DNA from: Pohlia nutans
Taxonomy: Eukaryota > Streptophyta > Bryopsida > Bryales > Mniaceae
Reading direction: 5' to 3'
Assembly: GCA_022496805.1 (NCBI GenBank)
Contig: CM040100.1
Coordinates: 27,667,431 to 27,731,430 of the forward strand
Length of the DNA stretch: 64,000 nucleotides
Under the pieces are notes generated by a model that was not told the DNA's origin, ran no database searches, and saw nothing but the letters and a program-made list of their open reading frames with translations. Below, one piece after another: positions 1 through 10,541 of this stretch. Numbering within the stretch: position 1 is the stretch's first letter; each line of letters starts with the position of its first letter. Both the position numbers and the translations under genes were made by a program.

Positions 1-343
1 ATTTGAATAAGTACAAATTTTCAAAGTGAAAGTCATAGGTTTACCTAAAACCGATCACATGCTCTAATGTACAAATGAGGTACATCTTCCCTTTGAAAAT
101 CTAGAAATTAGGCAAGAATCTAGGGTGGTTGGTTTTGGGTACCTGGTTGGTTTTAGGTGCCTCGACCTTAACACACTTCATACCCCTAGGCCATGGCCGG
201 GACTATCGAAACGCCCCACCAATTGGAACTGGAAGCAAAAATTTCGAGGCAGGCTCGCCGTTCATGCAACCTTGAATGCCGTCGTGCAGCTCCTGCGAAT
301 GCTCTCAGCGCGATGTTTGCCGTGCATCATGTTTGTCGTGCGC

Positions 344-426
344 ACAGTGGTCCTCTAATTGCTCGAGATGGTCCCCTACTTACTCACGGTGGTCCTCTGC
401 TTGCTCGTAGTGGTCCGCTGCTTGCA
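344..426. repeat. ~21-22-bp minisatellite, four imperfect copies
   Basis: Four imperfect units built on GTGGTCCTCTnnTTGCTCG follow one another. Only the core TGGTCC is constant. Confidence 0.5.
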
Positions 427-794
427 AACGCGTCTTCAGAATTTGGTAAGGGACCTTCACAAATTTTTTTGGTATCATATTTTGCTCACAAAGTAGTCCT
501 CTGCCGTGGTTTTCAGCATTGTGAGTTGGTCTAGGGTGCTCAGTGCGGAATCGTGATTTACGGAATTTGTGAAAAGTTACAAGAAATCCATATGCTACAA
601 AAGAAGTATCAAACAATTCATGCACAAATTGCATTCACAAGCAGGAGAAATTCTTTGATCTTCCTTCCGCCGGCCTTCAGGTCGGGTTCAATGTAATGGT
701 ACTTTATTTTATCAATGATAATGTGTTTGCAGGAAACTGATCAATGTAGCCACACAATGTGGTGTAGGCTTGCAGGTAAGCTTCCTACGTTGCG

Positions 795-1575
795 TGGATA
801 CTATTTCTTCGCTGTGCTTCTGTTGTTTCTCTTTTCATGTGCCTGGTAGTTAACTTAGTTGTTGTGTACATTGGAGGTACTTCTTTTCATTTGTTCTTAA
901 TCCAGTCGGTTATCAAAACCTTGCAGGCGCTGTGTGAGTGTTGCTTGCGAAGAATCTCTTGCCGCCCAGAAAGGTTCGTGTGTCGAAATTAGACCTATCT
1001 CATTTTCGTTACATTTCTGTTCACTTAAGGTTTAGTGTGAAGTTTCTGTTCACAGAGGGTTTTGTCCTTCTTTCTTCTGGCTCTCCTTGTTTGCTCCATG
1101 TCTTGAAAGATCGTCTGGGTATATGCGAGCAAGTAAGCGTTCGTGCACAGAAAGTGCCGGTCTACCTACTTGCAGTCACTGTTTTTCTTTCAGTTCTAGT
1201 GCTACTTCAATTCCAGTTCAAGGAGTTGCGTTCGAGGGATGTTTGTTGGAACTGAACTTATCCATTGAAATTAGGGTTCTTTTGTTTTTTTTTCGGACGG
1301 CCGTGATGACAGTTTGGGTTTGGGGTCGAAATCTCGGCCTTGCTCTCTCCCTCGTGCCTCTCGACTTCCCTTTCTCTCGCAGGCCGCTTCTGTTCTATTC
1401 TGTGCTGTGCTTCTGTTGTTCCTCTGGATGATGTGCTTGGTAGCTAGTTTGTTCTGTGCATTGGAGCGTACTTTTCCACTTATTCCTAATCCAGTCTGTC
1501 ATCAAACCCTTGCAGGCTCTGTGTGAGTGTGCCTACGAAGTCATTTTTGCTGCTCTGAAAGGTTCGTGTGCACTT
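795..1575. repeat. Direct duplication of a ~190-bp leader block
   Basis: The blocks at about 795-1000 and 1385-1575 share the same order of motifs: GCTGTGCTTCTGTTGTT, a CTTGGTAG-type element, CTAATCCAGTC, a CTTGCAGGC acceptor-like site, and GAAAGGTTCGTGTG. They are about 585 bp apart. Both contain splice-acceptor-like TTGCAG, so they may be duplicated leader introns or exons of the downstream gene. Confidence 0.6.
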
Positions 1576-1667
1576 TGTTGGCAAGGCCGCTGGGGAAAGG
1601 TTTTCTTTGGAAGAGTGAGCTTGGAACTCGCATCTGCTGGGGATCTAACTTCATAATACTGTGTGTG

Positions 1668-3950
1668 ATGGAGAAAAGGTGCGAGAGTGTTCTGAGATCT
1701 AAGCTAAGCGATGATGAATTCACGTGCTTCGAAGCTCGCGATTTAGATGCGTTGGAAAGCAACTGCTTTTACACTGTGGGTGCTTTCCAATGTGCTGATA
1801 AGGATCTTTTGCATCAAGTCCTTCCTGGCCGAACGGCTCTTGTGGGCATACTTCACAAAGCTTTTGAGCTAGAGAATACGGTGCAAGACCAGATAAGAGC
1901 GAAGGAACATGAGATAAGCAAACTGAAAGAGGACATAAAAATGCTGAGAGAGGAGCTAAAAGGGCTCTGAGAGGAGATAAAAGTGAAGGAAGAGTACATA
2001 AGAGGAGTGCAAAATATTGCCAATGCTTCGGGAACAGAAGTGAGAAAGACGCTTGAACCGAAGCTGCAGTTCGTACGACAACAGATAATCAGCCTCCAGC
2101 AAGAAATAAGCAGCCGCGATCAACAAATAATCAGCCTCCGGCAAGATATAAGCAGTCTTCGGTCTGTGCAAGAAGCGCCGGCATCGGGAGGTATGTAATC
2201 TTAGAAAGAATCTGGATCCATAATCTGTGAGATGATTCTTGTGTGCTCGAGCATGCTTGCTTGTTGCTTAGGGTTTGCTTACTTAGACTTGTGATAACAT
2301 GCGTCTGTGGCGACCAGGTTTAGGGGTTTAGAGCTTAGGGCTTCTTGCCTTAATAGATAGAATAAGTAGGTCTGGTGTAAGTTTCTTAGCTGCGTTCATC
2401 CATCAAGGTGTCAGATAGAGCGTCCTATGTCTTTTGCACGTTGGTGTCTAATCCAGTACCTTTGACATTTGATTTTGTCATTTTAGTGCATGATCCACTG
2501 CGTTGATATTTTGTTGTGTTCTTACAAGCTCGTGCTCCTTGTGGTGGTATGGGTTTCTTAGGGCTCTGTGGCCTGAGTTCGCTGATAGTGAGGTTCAAGT
2601 ACTTAGGGTTTGTTGTCACCAGATCGTTGCCACTTCTGCCTTGAGATTCTGGTAGTTCATCGTGAAATTCTTACTGAGTGCATCATGTCGGCTATGTTTG
2701 TGCAAGATAGATCATCGAAATTTGTAGTGTCATGCTTCGATTTGCCGGTTATGTAGGGTTTTCAAGGATGACTTCCCCGCTGTCCATTGTTGTTGGGATA
2801 GTTATTCAACTGAATTTCATTGCAATATGTATCATGTTGTGCTTGTAATATGTGCTTCTTTTCCAGTCGTTGTCAGTTCTACATCAGGATTGCTTTTGAA
2901 GCAGTAGTGTGTGTAATTACTTGATACTTGGCATATTCTTTTAGCAGTATGAGAAGCGCCATGGCCTAAACCCTAAACCTGCTTTCTTTGATGTTTGATT
3001 GAATTTTGTGACCGTCGTGTGTGATCCCCTACTGTGCAGGACTGTCTCCAGGGGTTTCTGAAAAGCTCTTGCAGGAGTTGACAGAATTTATGGCTTTGAA
3101 GAAGGCGAAATACAAATCGAAGAAATCGGTTCAATTATCATCTGTGAGCCAGTCTATTTGGGATACTCTTGAACGGCAGGAAGGCTTGAAAATGATGTTT
3201 AAAGATATTGATCCTAAACCCAAGCGCTCAAGTGATCTGGGTGCATTCCGTTGGGACGATAGGCAGGAGAGGTCACAGGCTGATAATTACATTCCACACA
3301 TAAACAAGATAGCAGCAGGGCGGAAGTGGACGCTGATTGATGCTGCAAATAACCATCCAATCCTTCTATCCGGTTTTTTTGGTGGTTGGAATTTCAAAGG
3401 CACCACAGATGTGGCTTTTGTACATCGGGTAGTACTCAAGTCTGAACCTCGCCGTGGGTTGAGGGGTATCTTCAAGCTGAAGAAGGGTCTTCGAGGTGGT
3501 CGTCAGAAGGCCGTGATTCAGACTGTGATTGGTCTTGTAATGGCTAACGTTTTTGCACAGCAGTTAAAACCTTTTGCTGTTCTTACCGACCTTGATGATG
3601 ATTGGTCCTTATATTGGATGAATGGATCAACAATATGTTGGTATACTTTTGAGTCGAGGGCTAGGGCTGTTGGGTATATTGAGGAACTTCTGCAGGATTC
3701 CGATGACGACGACGAAATGGGCACTTCAGAGGCAGTGGCAAGTTATGCACGTCCGCGTGGTGAAGATGAGGATCTGCCAGTTATAAAGAAGCGAAGGATG
3801 TATGAGCCTCCAGAGATGGATAACTTGAAGGATTTGGCTGGATTAATACCTGATGAAGAAATTCTGGGTGCTCGAGTTCAACTTGCCGTTCAGCAGCTTC
3901 AGAAGCTGCTGCACAAACCCTTGTTCTCTGGTGTACCAGATGTGGATTAG
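1668..3950 (+). pseudogene. Crinkler-like PD-(D/E)XK nuclease gene, copy A (in-frame stop)
   Basis: Two exons can be traced: 1668-2190 (ATG at 1668, donor GTATGT at 2191) and 3040-3950 (acceptor CTGTGCAG, stop TAG). The splice phase fits, giving about 477 codons. Exon 1 ends in a coiled coil (charged heptads, then QQ-I-SL repeats). Exon 2 carries a domain resembling the restriction-endonuclease fold of Crinkler-type effectors: GTTD (Asp codon near 3408), IFKLKK (3471-3485), a Gln-rich helix, then VLTDLDDDW. As I recall the family, the third motif is normally F-E-L-K-K, so the catalytic Glu is Lys here (codon 3474-3476), a possible single G-to-A change. A TGA at 1968-1970 interrupts exon 1 in frame; the coiled coil continues after it in the same frame. 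An acidic DSDDDDE stretch and KKRR follow the domain. The nuclease assignment is from memory of motifs. It is probably dead, or translated only from the downstream part. Confidence 0.6.
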
Positions 3951-4480
3951 CCTTGGTTGCATAGCATGTACTGTTAGGAGAAATTACTGGAACTGTTTCT
4001 TTGGAATCACCGATCGCTTGTCAACAGATTTTGTTGCATTTGTACATATATGCCAAGCTCTTGGTGTATTCTAGAAATTTTTTCATCAATTGCTGTCTTG
4101 CCAATATAATACCGATTCAGTGAAGTTCTTTGTCGTTGTAGATTGGACGTCAACTCTTAGCTGACTGCCACTCGGTTTGTGATCAATGTGGGAAGGGCAA
4201 GCTAGTGTGAGGATGGCTGCTAGAGATCGTAATGCTGCAACGATCATAACAAACGTTGAGATTGGTGTTTAATCTTGTGAGTAATACACACGTTAGGTTG
4301 AGAGAAATTTTACTCCCCATGAGCTGAAGTACAATGTGGTTGTCTTCAGCGTTGGTTAATGCTATTGTGTATTCTCAGGTGGAGTTTTTTAATATTCAGC
4401 CACGATTGCCTACTCTCCCCGTCACAACGTTACCACTGATGCTGGTATGTGTCAAGTTGCTCTGGCAGGTAATCTCTCGT
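3951..4480. other. Spacer between the two Crinkler-like genes
   Basis: Contains the presumed 3' UTR of copy A and an unassigned stretch with short open frames. I see no domain, RNA gene or repeat I can defend. Confidence 0.35.
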
Positions 4481-4499
4481 CTACAGCTTCATCGATCGA

Positions 4500-6360
4500 G
4501 ATTCACAGATGTCACAGGTGATCCACATTATCAAGTTCATGGTGGTGAATGATGAGTTGACACTGGTTAATTCGTGGACCTCTATTCAGGAGAAGTTGCA
4601 TGCAGCAGGAACAGAAGATAATCATGTGCTGGTCAGTGGTGTTAATAAAGCTGAGGCTCCTGCATGACTGGTGTTTAAGAAATCTGTGTGCTTGTCATGA
4701 GATAGTTGTCACTTCTGCCTTCAGAAGTTTCTTACCAGGTGGTATGTTTCTTTACATATGTTTCTTCAATGAATTCAAGCTGGTGGTGCACAGAGAAAAA
4801 TTAATAATATACTTTTCTGCATTTATAAACCTTAGGGTTTTGGGTTGTGTATGATTTGATGTCTTTTAGCAGTAGTGTCTTGGCTACTTTCTGTTTCCTT
4901 TTCTGTTTGATTGAATTTTGTGACGTTGTGTGATCCTCTTCTGTGCTTTTGGGAATATGTATTTTTGAGCTTCAGTTTGAAGCCTCTATGTCTTTGTGGG
5001 TTGGGGTTTCAAATCTTCATCTGATTTTGTTTAGGTTTGTTCAATTTTTCTTCAGGAATGGGATGCTTGTGGTTTTCATCCCAGGTTCGTGGCTGAGGTG
5101 TCCTTGATCCAGCTCATGTAACACTTGTCTCTTTCTTTTGATAGCTAGGGTTTGTTTAATCCATTCAATTGATCCATGTTTACATATGAAGTATGATGTG
5201 GGTCCTTTGACAGACATGGTAGTTTGTGATGTATATTGTGGAATTCTGGTTCCCAAGGCGTCTCACGAGTAGTGAGGTCTTCGTCCGTTTAAGTTTGTAT
5301 ATGACACATGCACAGCTCCACAACTCTAGATACCGACTTGTGGTTGTAGGTTGAGTTTGTTGTGGCCTGAGATAGTTGATAGTGAGGTTCAACTACTTGG
5401 GGGTTTGTTTGTCACCGGATCGTGGTAACTTCTGCCTTGATATTCTAGTAGTTGACCGTCATTTTGGTAGTCCACTTGTGAGTGATTGCCGTCCTTGCAT
5501 CCACTTCTATTTTTATTCTGAGGGAGAGGGAGTCCTCCTCAGATCGTGTCTCTGGAGCTCTCTTGGATTTTTGCATCCATAACTTGATCTTGGGATTCAT
5601 TCAACTAATAAAAGGACTTGATAGAGGAGGCTTTCTCCTATCAGGCTCTGTTGTGGTGATTGATGGTTCACGTATGGCTACACATTGACAGTGACCGTTG
5701 TGTTTGCAGAGGGAGAGCTAATTTCAAAGAAACCAAAGAGGTCACGAGCTGAACATCCGTCCCTGGATGTAGAGGCTACAGCTAGTGAACAAAGTAGGTA
5801 TATCCGGGACTTGTTGGCGCTCCCTCATGTGCTCCCCATTAGTGTCGCAGACCTCCACAAATTTGTCCTGGAAATCAGGATAGCTTCCAGTTTTGTCACC
5901 TGATACTTACTTGTCTGTTAAAGACCTCGGCTGGTCAAATTATGTTCCCCAGAGGAGGTGCGGGTGGTAGCATTTGTCGAAACTGCATGCAGTACATGGG
6001 TGATACATCCAAACAATGATGCAGATAGCTCGCATAATTTGCGGATTCTCATTGGAGATTTTCTGCGACACTTAAACGCTCTCGCCCCAGCAGAACAGAA
6101 ATTGCCACCCTTGGAGTGGACAATGGATTCAGCCAGAAATGCCGCTTCTGCATCTGCCGCTTCGGCATTTGTTCACCTGGTTAGACCAGATTTTGCGCTA
6201 TATCTGCGTAACGCACTCATTCTCAGGTGGGAGAATAAGATAGACCCCGCGGAATTTTCATTGGCTAAGGAAGAAAACATCATAAAATTAAAGTATGGAG
6301 CCCTCTTTGCTACGGTGAACTGCCTTATGTGATTGGAGGTTGCTGCGGTGGGAGAGAATT
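4500..6360 (+). pseudogene. Crinkler-like nuclease gene, copy B (frameshifted)
   Basis: The most convincing coding part is at 5954-6305, following an acceptor GTTCCCCAG. It reads RPDFALYLRNALILRWENK, i.e. Asp then E-x-K spaced as in a PD-(D/E)XK nuclease, followed by a helix ending in ENIIKLKYG. At about 6305-6315 the frame breaks: the expected continuation GELPYVIGGCCGG is open in the next frame and ends at a TAG. An upstream exon at about 5709-5890 encodes a basic KKPKRSR patch and a leucine-rich segment. A further possible exon lies at about 4500-4670. The 5' boundary is not resolved. It sits head-to-tail with copy A and shares intron sequence with it, so the two are local duplicates. Nuclease function is inferred from motifs only. 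Confidence 0.5.
5300..5490 (+). repeat. Intron block duplicated from copy A (about 2500-2690)
   Basis: Both blocks contain GTGGCCTGAG, TTGATAGTGAGGTTCAA or a close variant, a GGGTTTGTTxGTCACC tract, CTTCTGCCTTGA and ATTCTxGTAGTT in the same order. A second shared tract (GATTGAATTTTGTGAC) lies at about 2998 and 4910. These show copies A and B descend from one gene. Confidence 0.65.
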
Positions 6361-6682
6361 TTAGTGTCTAAGCCAAAGGGTAAGGATATTGTTGGAGAAC
6401 CTATTTCAAAAAAATATGATTTATGGACAACGAGCGGCATTGCAGAGTTGCTACATAGCGTTGTGCAGATGCACCGACTCCTACAAAGACTGCAGGAAAG
6501 ATAATAGAGCATACTAAAGTTTACCTGGTGATGGAATCGATGGGAGAGATTCTGAACACGTATCAGCTGGCTACGGCCTTGGAGTAAGGATCATGGAGGA
6601 TCCAAACCGTGGACGCTAGTCACTGTCCTCGCCATGAACCCCGATCCAGAGCCTTAAGCGTGGAGGACCAATGCCGTAGACA

Positions 6683-7567
6683 TCATTGCAAGAATTTCAT
6701 TACTGACTCGTAGACAATAAATGTTAGTGACGATTGGGCACGACCCGTAACAGGTTTGGAAGCCCTCGTACTGCATAATGGATTGAAATGTGTGCCAAGT
6801 ATTCACATATCTGGACACTACATCAACACTTGGCCGCTGCTGAAGCTGCGAACGTATTACCTGGTAGGGATAAGTAGCCATCACTGCAAAAAGCTTGGAC
6901 GACGCTCCTAAAATTACAAAATCTTGCGAAGTCTCGAGTTGCTCTTCATCGGGATGTCCTGTGGCTGCCCTAACGCGGTGCGAAATCAAAAATTTCCGAC
7001 CTTCTTGATACGCCATAAATTGCAAAGCTCCATGAGAGACGTGACTAAGACCCGGGCCGAGCCCTTTGTAGAGACCACGAAGCCCCCTCCTTGCGCAGAA
7101 TGCTCTTGCAAGCGTTAGAGAAGCCCAGATACGGCGGACGAGCGCCATGACCAGGAGATTGCAGCTGCAGACGCGTTTTCACCACCCAGACGGGATTAGT
7201 GACCGCCTCGGTAGCGGACAGTAGGTGCAGGGACGGGCCGAGGGCATCTCTGTGGACTTGCCGCCGGTTATGCTCCTTAATGTTGCTGTAGAGAAAGAAA
7301 TAAAGGCTCCAAGACAAGCTGGATCTGAAAACCGCCGGGACCAATCCGGCATAAAGTCCTCGCAGGCCCTCCACTCGGCCGATGGTGAAGAGAGCATGGA
7401 ATGTGTGGCGGTACGAGGGCACGGTCGCACGTAGGCCGTCGTGCACTTGGAAGAGTGCGCACGACATCTAGAGGGTGAAACGCAACAACGGTGGTCAGGC
7501 CCGCCACTCCGCCCGCCGCCGCTCTCTGCCACTTCGAATCCGTCCACTGGAAGTACACACTCTGCAT
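6683..7567 (-). pseudogene. FOLT1-like: Folate transporter (FOLT1-like) mitochondrial-carrier-family pseudogene
   Basis: Read on the minus strand from ATG 7567-7565, the translation follows plant FOLT1 (SLC25A32 type, organellar folate import) as I recall it. It has the carrier signatures HPLDVVRT (repeat 1), TNPVWVVKTRL (repeat 2) and TYPYQVIRSQL (repeat 3), plus RVEGLRGLYAG and RGLRGLYKG, and ends with SLTFIVYESV before a TGA at 6683-6685. It is broken. A +1/-2 shift follows HPLDVVRT near 7470. An extra G in a G5 run near 7085 shifts the frame again. A few residues seem missing before TNPVW. A deletion plus shift near 6750 removes the usual GFYRG segment. The coding stretch has no introns, so it may be a retrocopy. 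Confidence in the family is high; confidence that it is non-functional is moderate because indels in homopolymers can be assembly errors. Confidence 0.8.
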
Positions 7568-8499
7568 GATTGCAATACTGGGGCGAGCAAGGCAGCAGTC
7601 AGGCAACGGTCAAGGAGCAATGGGTCGGGAGGGGAGGGGATGAGGACGGAGGATCGGAGGATCGGAGGATCGGAGGATCGGAGACAATGGCAATTAGGGT
7701 TGAGAACGCATAGCAACAACGGCACAGATCCAATGTCGGGGAGGAGGGGCAATGGCAAGACGTCTGCAAGAACGGCAAGGAAAATTGTAGGCAGCGAAAG
7801 AATCGGGCCAGAATGGTTTGGGATCCGGACTGAGTTTGTTTCTCCCGCCTCACTCAGTTCTTGCACTCAATTATTATATTTTTTGCACTTTTTGGCACTC
7901 AATGAACAGTGAATCACACTGACGGCATGCCATGGTTTCAAGTGAGAAAATTATAAAATAAAATAAAATAACCGGGGCAGAATTAATTTAGGATAGGCAG
8001 AATTAGGGTGCGTAGGACCGGTAGACAATGAATGCTAGCGGGTGGGAAGGCGCGGGAATCCGGGGAAAGGCCAGCCAGCTTGTGGAATCGTAGGCTTGTG
8101 GCCCTCATTTGTGCCAGCTCGGATCGCCAGGGCTGGCTCTGTCCTTTTCTCGTTTCCTTATCCCCGCTTCTCCGCTCTCCGTCTCCGTCAGCGTTCTCTT
8201 TCCGCCGTCCCACTCACTCACTTTCAGTCGGTTCCGCCTCCGTCGCTTGTGCTCCACCTACCGTCTTTGCTTCAGCCCCCAATTTAGCCCCCTCTCCTCA
8301 GTCTGGGCCCCCGACGGCCGTCCGCCTTCGTTGCATTCCGTCGCTCCGTCCGCCTTCTTTTCCATTCCGTCGCTCCGTCCCAGACACGGTGCCCCTTTCC
8401 GTCGCCGTTCCGTTCTTCCATACTTCTCGGCATCTTTTCCATGCTTCATGCCTCCACGACAGACTTGATAACGCTCCCGTGCGCGAGGGGGTTTGTGCA
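7568..8499. other. Non-coding stretch, CT-rich and repeat-bearing
   Basis: No recognisable gene. It holds four tandem GGATCGGA units (7651-7682) and a pyrimidine-rich tract at about 8140-8470 with repeats of CCGTCGCTCCGTCC. Several long open frames here overlap on both strands and look like by-products of the base composition. Confidence 0.4.
7651..7682. repeat. Four tandem GGATCGGA units
   Basis: Four perfect 8-bp units in a row, flanked by purine-rich sequence. Confidence 0.9.
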
Positions 8500-8513
8500 T
8501 TAACCCCTAAAGG
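8500..8513 (+). mobile_element. Orphan left end of a piggyBac-like element
   Basis: TTAACCCCTAAAGG at 8500-8513 matches the ends of the complete elements in this window. No matching right end pairs with it before the next element begins at 8950, so it is a truncated or nested relic. Confidence 0.5.
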
Positions 8514-8949
8514 TCCTCACATGTACTGTAAAAGTTAAAAGTCCTACAATTTGCATACTTGAAATATCACATTTTATGCTTTATAATATTTCATAGGTAG
8601 TCATCAAAATTATGAAGGTATGATAAAAGTTTCACCATGATCGGAAGGTATTTGAAATATTTACAAATTTCGTCATGTAAACAAGATAATAATTTTAAAT
8701 GAATATATATATATATATTTATATATTTGAAAATTTTAATATCAAAAATTATATTTCAGGTAGATAAAGTTATGTTTACAAGTAGTTAAAACATGAAAGT
8801 AAAAAATTATAAAAGACGCACGATTGGACCATCTTTAGAAAGCCCTTTGTATTTTGGACAGTCAAATTTCAAAATTCACGATGTTCTAAACTCTTCAAAT
8901 GAAATTTATTCTTCAAATCCAACGATTAAAAGATTTATCACATCTCGGC

Positions 8950-9464
8950 TCAACCCCTAAGTGACCAAACAACCACTTTATGATCGCTTCCCTTTTTTAT
9001 GGGTTGTAAAATATGACAAAAATATTTTCAAATAGGAAATTAATTTTACTTTCCAACCCAATTTGAATCATGTCAATCTGAGTTAAACTCCACTAAGGAG
9101 AAAATTTCAAAGACAAAGACCTCAATATTGTCTTACTGTTATAAAATTTACTATTACAGAAACCAATGATGTTCTCTACTTTGAAAAATTTGGTTTTTTA
9201 ATTTTATAATAGAATGTCTAGTTTTAACCCATCGTACCAAGTTTCAAATTCTAAAAATAAGATTTATAATTTTGATGAATAATAAATGGTAAATGCTTCT
9301 AAATTTGTGAAATAGATATCTAAAACATTTTTTGAAGGTTTGGTTGTACAAATAATCACGAAACATTATGCTTCTCATTTTCTCTTTTGGACCAAAGTTG
9401 CATAAGTAACTTCTTACAACAAATCTAGGTTTTGCCCTTACTCCCTCTGTCATTTAAGGGTTAA
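8950..9464 (-). mobile_element. piggyBac-like MITE (515 bp)
   Basis: Bounded by TCAACCCCTAAGTGACC on the left and TGTCATTTAAGGGTTAA on the right. It is a reverse-complement relative of the element at 28,727-29,257 over its whole length (shared AAACCTAGATTTGTT-type, AGAAGCATAATGTTT and AGAAGCATTTACCATTTA tracts). The left TTAA has decayed to TCAA. There is no coding capacity. Confidence 0.75.
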
Positions 9465-9539
9465 ACATCCACTACTAAAAAATCCTATGACAGAATCAAC
9501 CGGAAACGTTGATTGCAGTTGTTAATTTGGTCACGTTGC

Positions 9540-9765
9540 CCTGGTTGTATTCCAACTAAAATTTGTTGTTCCGGAACGAACATTATTCGGGTTGTCTAGG
9601 GGAAATATTTGGCTGCATGGTCGAACTACTAGGGCTACCCAAACCACGATGGGACCAACCACCGTGCACCTGGGGTCCATCGCCGGTGGCCAGATTTGAA
9701 CACTGGACCACCTAATTCCAAAATTTGTTCTATACCACCAGACCACTTAGAAGTCTTGATGCAAG
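9540..9765 (-). mobile_element. Possible tRNA-derived SINE
   Basis: On the minus strand, TGGTCTGGTGGTATA (9731-9745) resembles a Pol III A box and GTTCAAATCTGG (9690-9701) a B box (GGTTCRANNCC-like), 30-40 bp apart as in tRNA genes. A non-tRNA body follows to about 9540. The tRNA-like head does not fold into a full cloverleaf by eye, as expected for a SINE rather than a tRNA gene. No flanking duplication was confirmed. Confidence 0.4.
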
Positions 9766-9789
9766 TCAATTTGATAACTATAAAGGAAT

Positions 9790-9936
9790 GTAACCATTGG
9801 CGATTTTTTTGCCAGGTAAATAAAAAAATAAAAAAATCCAATTTCTTTTTTGCACTAGATCATGTAGGCATTTTTTTACCTAAAAACATATTCAAAAAGT
9901 TTTTAATTTTTATTTTTGCCAAAATAGTGAAGGCTG
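9790..9936. repeat. Tandem repeat unit, copy left of the retrotransposon
   Basis: Shares GCACTA(G/C)ATCAT, long T runs, TTTTTGCCAAAATxG and GAAGGCTG with the two units at 19,492-19,815. It ends exactly at the retrotransposon. Confidence 0.6.
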
Positions 9937-10347
9937 TGTTAACCGTAAATTAGGAGCTACCTGTAGGTCTACCGGTCTGAGTTTTACCCCGGTAATTTTC
10001 CAAGTTATCCCAGCAGATAGATTTGGGAAATACTTTTTACCGATATGACCTAACCGTCAGATCTAGTTGTACTATGGTATAAAAGCAATAGAGCCAGACT
10101 CATTGGCACACCACATTCTTCAAGATATTTGATTATTTTGTTAAAGTATCTTTGTCTATTTCTGTGTCTACCGAGCAGCTTTTGTTCAAATTTCTGCTAT
10201 CTGATTAGCTCACAGTTTCCCTAACTTGCAATTACTGATTTAGTTCTAGTGTCATCATACTGAATTCCGTCTTACTTCTCCTCCTCGGTAGCTAATATAT
10301 CCTCCGGTAGTGATTACCGAGTAGTTATTCACAAGGAAGAGCTACCA
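9937..10347 (+). repeat. 5' LTR (411 bp)
   Basis: Begins TGTTAACCG and ends GCTACCA (TG..CA). A TATAAAAG box lies at 10,078-10,085 and probably sets the transcription start of the element. Confidence 0.95.
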
Positions 10348-10348
10348 T

Positions 10349-10372
10349 TTGGCGACCATCTAGTGTTCGAAT
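10349..10372 (+). other. Putative primer-binding site
   Basis: TGGCGACCATC starts two or three bases after the 5' LTR. Its first nine bases fit the complement of a tRNA 3' end, possibly tRNA-Arg, and TTCGAA appears at the position expected for the T-loop complement. The tRNA identity is from memory. Confidence 0.45.
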
Positions 10373-10541
10373 TCTAGAAAAAATTTCCCTGGATCACGGA
10401 TTAGCCGATACCGGTACTCTATGCTTTTTAGTAGTCGTGTGACACCGCGCCATTCATAAAGCATCCTCCTACCGAACCACTTATATAGTCGGTTTCGTTA
10501 AGACACCCACAACCCCCCTTTAGGGACACCAGGTCTACCCT

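Larger units (their letters stand above)
1..1667. other. Upstream leader region without a convincing gene
   Basis: No open frame here looks like a known protein. The stretch holds a short minisatellite (about 344-426) and two diverged copies of a ~190-bp block (about 795-1000 and 1385-1575). It probably contains the promoter and non-coding leader of the gene starting at 1668. Confidence 0.4.

Noticed and set aside
7475..8538. Several overlapping open frames of 80-170 codons on both strands
   Set aside because: GC/pyrimidine-rich composition leaves few stops. No frame shows a domain or consistent codon usage.
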